This document shows positions 6,814 to 9,608 of a stretch of 9,608 nucleotides of DNA, in pieces. The stretch is taken from assembly GCA_023390955.1 (NCBI GenBank), contig JAEWBW010000566.1, forward strand, positions 1-9,608. Reading direction: 5' to 3'. The notes under the pieces are model-generated. The model was given only the letters and a program-made list of their open reading frames with translations. It did no database searches and was not told where the DNA came from. This DNA comes from Pseudomonadota bacterium. Lineage in GTDB: Bacteria > Pseudomonadota > Alphaproteobacteria > Rhizobiales > Xanthobacteraceae. The position numbers and the translations under genes are program-made. Position 1 is the stretch's first letter; each line of letters begins with the position of its first letter.

Positions 6814-8238
6814 TCAGCTCTGCCGAAATCCCATCCGGAACGCGCCCCAGTGCTTGCCGCGAACGACGATCGGTGAAGACAGGTCCTTCATCAGCACGAA
6901 CTGCCCGCCGCCCATGTCGCGACGATAGGTCTGCAGCAGGAACGGTTTTGTGTTGGCCGCGACCTTCTTCACCGCGCGATCGCTGAACAGGCGGCGGTTG
7001 CGGCAGTTGGCGTTGTTCCAGACCGGGTCCTTGCCAGGCGGCTGGCGGTAGTTCGGATTGTGGGTCGGCAGATAGCCGCCCTTTGCCCAGGCCACGCAGA
7101 ATACGATGCGCGGATCGGCCTTCTGGATCGGATCCTGGATCGCGGGCAGCACGCGGTCGGTGAACTCGACATAGTCGGTGAGATATTGCTTGGGATCGGT
7201 GCCGGGAATCTCCCGGTACTTCTCGTCCATCAACCGGTCCAGCGTGATCTCGCCACGGTCGATCGCGGCCTCGAATTCGGCCGTGATCCGCTTCGCGGTG
7301 TCGACGACGAGCTGGATCAGCGGTGCGTCCGACGTCTCGACCCCGCTGTCGGCGATCATTGCGATCAGGCCCTCGGACGTTTCGAGCAGTTTTGCCACCC
7401 GCTCGTCGGTATTCCTGAGATCGCGCGAAGACAGGTCGACGCCCTTGGCGAGCTCGCTCAGCTCGGAGATCACGGAATCGCAATGGCCGAGATTGGAGGT
7501 CGCGGCGCGCGCGACGCTGTCGATCTCCGCGCCCACGGACGCAAAGCCCTGCTGCACGCGGCTGATGATGCCGGAAATCTGTTGGGCCCCGTCGCCGGCG
7601 TTCTTCGCCCGCAACGAGGCGTCGCCGCTTTCGCCGATCAGGCTGCCGATCTGTCCGTCGAGGTCGCGCACGGTGTCCGAGATCTGTTGCGTGGCCTGAC
7701 GCGTGGCTTCGGCAAGGTTCTTCACTTCGCTCGCGACGACGGCGAAGCCGCGGCCGGCGTTGCCGGCGCGGGCCGCCTCGATCGTCGCGTTGAGCGCGAG
7801 CAGATTGGTCTGCTTGGCGATTGCCTCGATCGAGCCGGAGACCTTTGCGACCTGGCTGAGTGCCGAGCCGACTGCGGCAAGCCGTGCCTCGATCCGGCCG
7901 ACGGCAGCGACCAGTTCCGAGATGTGGCTGACCGCGGTGTCGACGGCGTGGCGTGACTGTGCGATCTCGCCGGCTGCCGCAGACGTGGTCGACTGCACCG
8001 CCTGCGATGCATTGGCGATGTCGCGGTTGGCCGACACCATCGTCTCGGCCGTCATCTGCAAATGGTGGAACCGCTCCGACTGGCTCGCGACGCGGCTTGC
8101 GACCTCCTGGACGTTGCCGGCGATGTCGGCGAGCTCCACCCCGAGGCCACCGATGCGGTCGGCGAGCTGATCGATCAGTCGCTCGGCCAGGCTTCGGTTC
8201 GAGCCGGTCTCCAGAACTGCACGCTGTACGACGGACAT
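6814..8238 (-). CDS. Soluble methyl-accepting chemotaxis protein with C-terminal sensor-like domain
   Basis: 474-residue chemoreceptor. The N-terminal 50 residues and the following coiled coil contain no membrane segment, so it should be cytoplasmic. The signalling hairpin tip is clear at about 138-172 (EAIAKQTNLLALNATIEAAR, then GRGFAVVASEVK), where it would bind CheA/CheW-type partners. After a further coiled coil, residues about 324-474 form a separate domain with a GGYLPTHN motif, NCRNRRLF (411-418), RRDMGGG and a terminal GKHWGAFR. It resembles Cache-like ligand domains that in other receptors lie before the signalling module. The paralogue to the right ends in the same domain. I chose ATG 8238 because GGAG sits seven bases upstream; TTG 8292 would add 18 residues. 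No CheR-tethering pentapeptide is seen. The ligand is unknown. Confidence 0.9.
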   Translation of the reverse strand: MSVVQRAVLETGSNRSLAERLIDQLADRIGGLGVELADIAGNVQEVASRVASQSERFHHLQMTAETMVSANRDIANASQAVQSTTSAAAGEIAQSRHAVDTAVSHISELVAAVGRIEARLAAVGSALSQVAKVSGSIEAIAKQTNLLALNATIEAARAGNAGRGFAVVASEVKNLAEATRQATQQISDTVRDLDGQIGSLIGESGDASLRAKNAGDGAQQISGIISRVQQGFASVGAEIDSVARAATSNLGHCDSVISELSELAKGVDLSSRDLRNTDERVAKLLETSEGLIAMIADSGVETSDAPLIQLVVDTAKRITAEFEAAIDRGEITLDRLMDEKYREIPGTDPKQYLTDYVEFTDRVLPAIQDPIQKADPRIVFCVAWAKGGYLPTHNPNYRQPPGKDPVWNNANCRNRRLFSDRAVKKVAANTKPFLLQTYRRDMGGGQFVLMKDLSSPIVVRGKHWGAFRMGFRQS

Positions 8239-8245
8239 GGTTTGG

Positions 8246-8249
8246 CTCC
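8246..8249 (-). promoter_or_regulatory. Ribosome binding site deciding the chemoreceptor start
   Basis: GGAG on the minus strand (in CTGGAGCC), seven bases before ATG 8238. I saw no comparable purine run well placed before the upstream in-frame TTG 8292, so the shorter form is preferred. Confidence 0.6.
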
Positions 8250-8338
8250 AGCCTGAGCCGACGGCCGGGCTCAATGCGGCATTCCTGGTCAAGTCTTAAG
8301 GAGTGATTCGCGCGGCCGTCTTGCCTGAGCGCGCACGA

Positions 8339-8367
8339 GCGCAATGCAGCATCATCGCTGCATGCGC
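8339..8367 (-). terminator. Stem-loop between the two chemoreceptor genes
   Basis: ATGCAGC (8344-8350) pairs perfectly with GCTGCAT (8357-8363), loop ATCATC. The stem extends by GCGC/GCGC (8339-8342 with 8364-8367) after a single bulged A, giving 11 pairs. It begins one base after the TAA of the rightmost gene. On the minus strand no U-tract follows, so it may be an attenuating or 3'-protecting hairpin rather than a full terminator. The gap to the next gene is 130 bp, so the downstream receptor may have its own promoter, which I could not identify. Confidence 0.45.
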
Positions 8368-8368
8368 T

Positions 8369-9608
8369 TTAGAGCTTGTAGGCCGTCCTGAACCCGCCCC
8401 AATGCCGGCCCTGCACGCGGATCGGCACGTCGATCTCGCGCATCATCACCGTATTGCCGTTGCCCATGTCGCGCGCGTAGCTCTGCACGAGGTACGAGCG
8501 CAGGTTCTGGGCGGCTGCAAGGCCCGCCGGATCGTTGAAGATGCGGCGGTTGCGGCAGTTGGCGGTGTTCCAGGCAACGTCGCCCGGGCGCTGCGGATGC
8601 GAGTAGACCTTGTTGTGCACCGGCAGGAAGCCGTTGCGGTCGACCATGGCGCAGAAGGTCAGGCGCGGCTCCTTGGCCAGGAACGCCTCCTGGAACGGCG
8701 GCAGCGCGCGGTCGGCCCAGTCGAGATATCTGGTTCGGAACTGGACCGGGTTGGTGCCGGCGATCTCCGCATAGTCGGTGTCGAAGAGATCGTCGAGCTT
8801 GACGTCGCCACGGGTCAGCGCCTGCTCGAAGATTTTCGTCAGCGCAGTGCCCGCTTCCATCGCGCGGGTCACGAGCTCGGTATTCTCCTCGTGGATCGAC
8901 CAGAGCTTGTCTTCGATCTTTTCGCGAAGCTCGGCATTCGCCGCGACGAATTGTGCGCGTGCGCCGGTCTTGGACTGCTCGGTGACGCGCAAGCGGCAGC
9001 TGCCGACATCCTGCAGCGCGCCTTCGACGGTCTGGTTCGGCGCGAGCCGTGCAGCTTCCGCGCCGCCGATCAGCACACCATCCATCGAGATTTCATAGAC
9101 CTGCAGCACGCCACGTGCGGTCTCGAGCGCGAGATGGCAGGGCAACCGCTCTGTCTTGCGGCGGTCGTCATGCTCGGTCTGGCGCAGCAGCACCGCGCAG
9201 CGCGACTTGAGCTTTTGCGCGAACATGGTGACGGCCTTGCCGGCGCTCGAGACGGCGTCGCCATGGGCTTCGGCGGCCTTGGTGGCGGCATCGATCTCGG
9301 CGGCGCTGTCACCGACGGCGACGATGAACTGGGACGCGGTCGCGGCATTGCCCGAGACTTCGGTGGTCGTGGCGTTCTGTTCGGCGACCGCGCCGTTGAC
9401 GGTGTCGAAGACGGGGCGGATCGCCTCGATTGCCTGTGAGATGCGGTGCACCGCGTCGGCCGAGCCGGCGGCGTCCTTCTGCAGCGTCTCGATCTTCTTG
9501 GTGATTTCTTCCGTCGCGCTCTGGGTCTGCACCGCGAGCGCTTTCACTTCGGTCGCGACGACGGCAAAGCCCTTGCCGGCAGCCCCGGCGCGCGCCGCCT
9601 CGATGGTG
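8369..9608 (-). CDS. Methyl-accepting chemotaxis protein with PilZ-like domain and C-terminal sensor-like domain (N-terminus outside window)
   Basis: Partial gene: the frame stays open to the window edge, and the bases before the GTG at 9547 still encode the receptor tip (TIEAARAGAAGKGFAVV), so 9547 is not the true start. In visible residues (412, counted from 9607), the signalling hairpin occupies about 1-130. A PilZ-like domain follows at about 147-221, with RRKTER (RxxxR motif), EISMDG (in place of [DN]xSxxG) and TGARAQF near its end, suggesting c-di-GMP binding. Residues about 265-412 are a sensor-like domain paralogous to that of the neighbouring receptor (NGFLPVHN, NCRNRRIF, RDMGNG, GRHWGGFR). 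It ends in TAA, 130 bp before the paralogue's ATG. Whether the missing N-terminus has membrane segments or a PAS domain cannot be told. Confidence 0.88.
   Translation of the reverse strand, partial: TIEAARAGAAGKGFAVVATEVKALAVQTQSATEEITKKIETLQKDAAGSADAVHRISQAIEAIRPVFDTVNGAVAEQNATTTEVSGNAATASQFIVAVGDSAAEIDAATKAAEAHGDAVSSAGKAVTMFAQKLKSRCAVLLRQTEHDDRRKTERLPCHLALETARGVLQVYEISMDGVLIGGAEAARLAPNQTVEGALQDVGSCRLRVTEQSKTGARAQFVAANAELREKIEDKLWSIHEENTELVTRAMEAGTALTKIFEQALTRGDVKLDDLFDTDYAEIAGTNPVQFRTRYLDWADRALPPFQEAFLAKEPRLTFCAMVDRNGFLPVHNKVYSHPQRPGDVAWNTANCRNRRIFNDPAGLAAAQNLRSYLVQSYARDMGNGNTVMMREIDVPIRVQGRHWGGFRTAYKL

Noticed and set aside
8239..8292. TTG 8292 as the chemoreceptor start
   Set aside because: ATG 8238 has GGAG seven bases upstream, while the extra 18 residues look non-conserved. 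It cannot be excluded.
6653..8344. A 563-codon minus-strand frame across the chemoreceptor
   Set aside because: Its translation is Arg-rich and low in complexity, with no motifs, and it overlaps the clear chemoreceptor frame. It is a frame shadow.
9548..9608. GTG 9547 as start of the right-hand chemoreceptor
   Set aside because: The upstream in-frame bases encode the highly conserved receptor tip, so the gene continues beyond the window.

Overview
The window reads as chromosomal DNA of a GC-rich alphaproteobacterium, most likely Bradyrhizobium or a close relative (Rhodopseudomonas, Afipia). The reasons are strong GC bias at third codon positions, REP-like intergenic hairpins of the 'CCCTCTCCC-loop-GGGAGAGGG ... 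GGGTGAGGGG' type that are familiar from Bradyrhizobium, and the gene content (TAT-exported enzymes, a molybdenum hydroxylase operon, several soluble chemoreceptors). No tRNA, rRNA, CRISPR array or mobile element is visible.

Layout from left to right. (1) 47-1132, minus: a COG0523/CobW-type G3E GTPase with a very His-rich linker, a putative metal chaperone. A REP-like hairpin lies just past its stop. (2) 1133-1243: a short divergent promoter region. (3) 1244-2341, plus: a TAT-exported cyclase-family metallohydrolase whose usual metal motif is altered. (4) 2342-2531: two REP-like units in inverted orientation between convergent genes, probably a two-way terminator. (5) 6510 down to 2532, minus: a tight three-gene operon. 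It encodes a [2Fe-2S] subunit, a TAT-exported molybdopterin subunit of the isoquinoline-oxidoreductase (IorAB) type, and a membrane-anchored three-haem cytochrome c. Together they should form a periplasmic, FAD-free molybdenum hydroxylase or aldehyde dehydrogenase that passes electrons to the respiratory chain. (6) 6511-6813: a regulatory region with a candidate promoter whose -35 box overlaps a perfect 12-bp palindrome. (7) 6814-8238 and 8369-9608 (5' end beyond the window), minus: two paralogous methyl-accepting chemotaxis proteins. The complete one has no membrane segment. Both carry the same sensor-like domain at the C-terminus, after the signalling hairpin, and the second also has a PilZ-like (c-di-GMP) domain inserted between signalling and sensor modules.

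Functional picture. The molybdenum enzyme and the cyclase-family hydrolase both appear to be exported by the Tat system. They could act on successive steps of one substrate class (N-heterocycle to lactam to ring-opened acid), but this is only inference from families and adjacency. The chemoreceptor pair is the most unusual part: cytoplasmic receptors with an inverted domain order, two conserved cysteines, and a c-di-GMP input in only one member. I do not see a wholly unknown system. The receptor pair and the operator-like palindrome are the best candidates for something undescribed.
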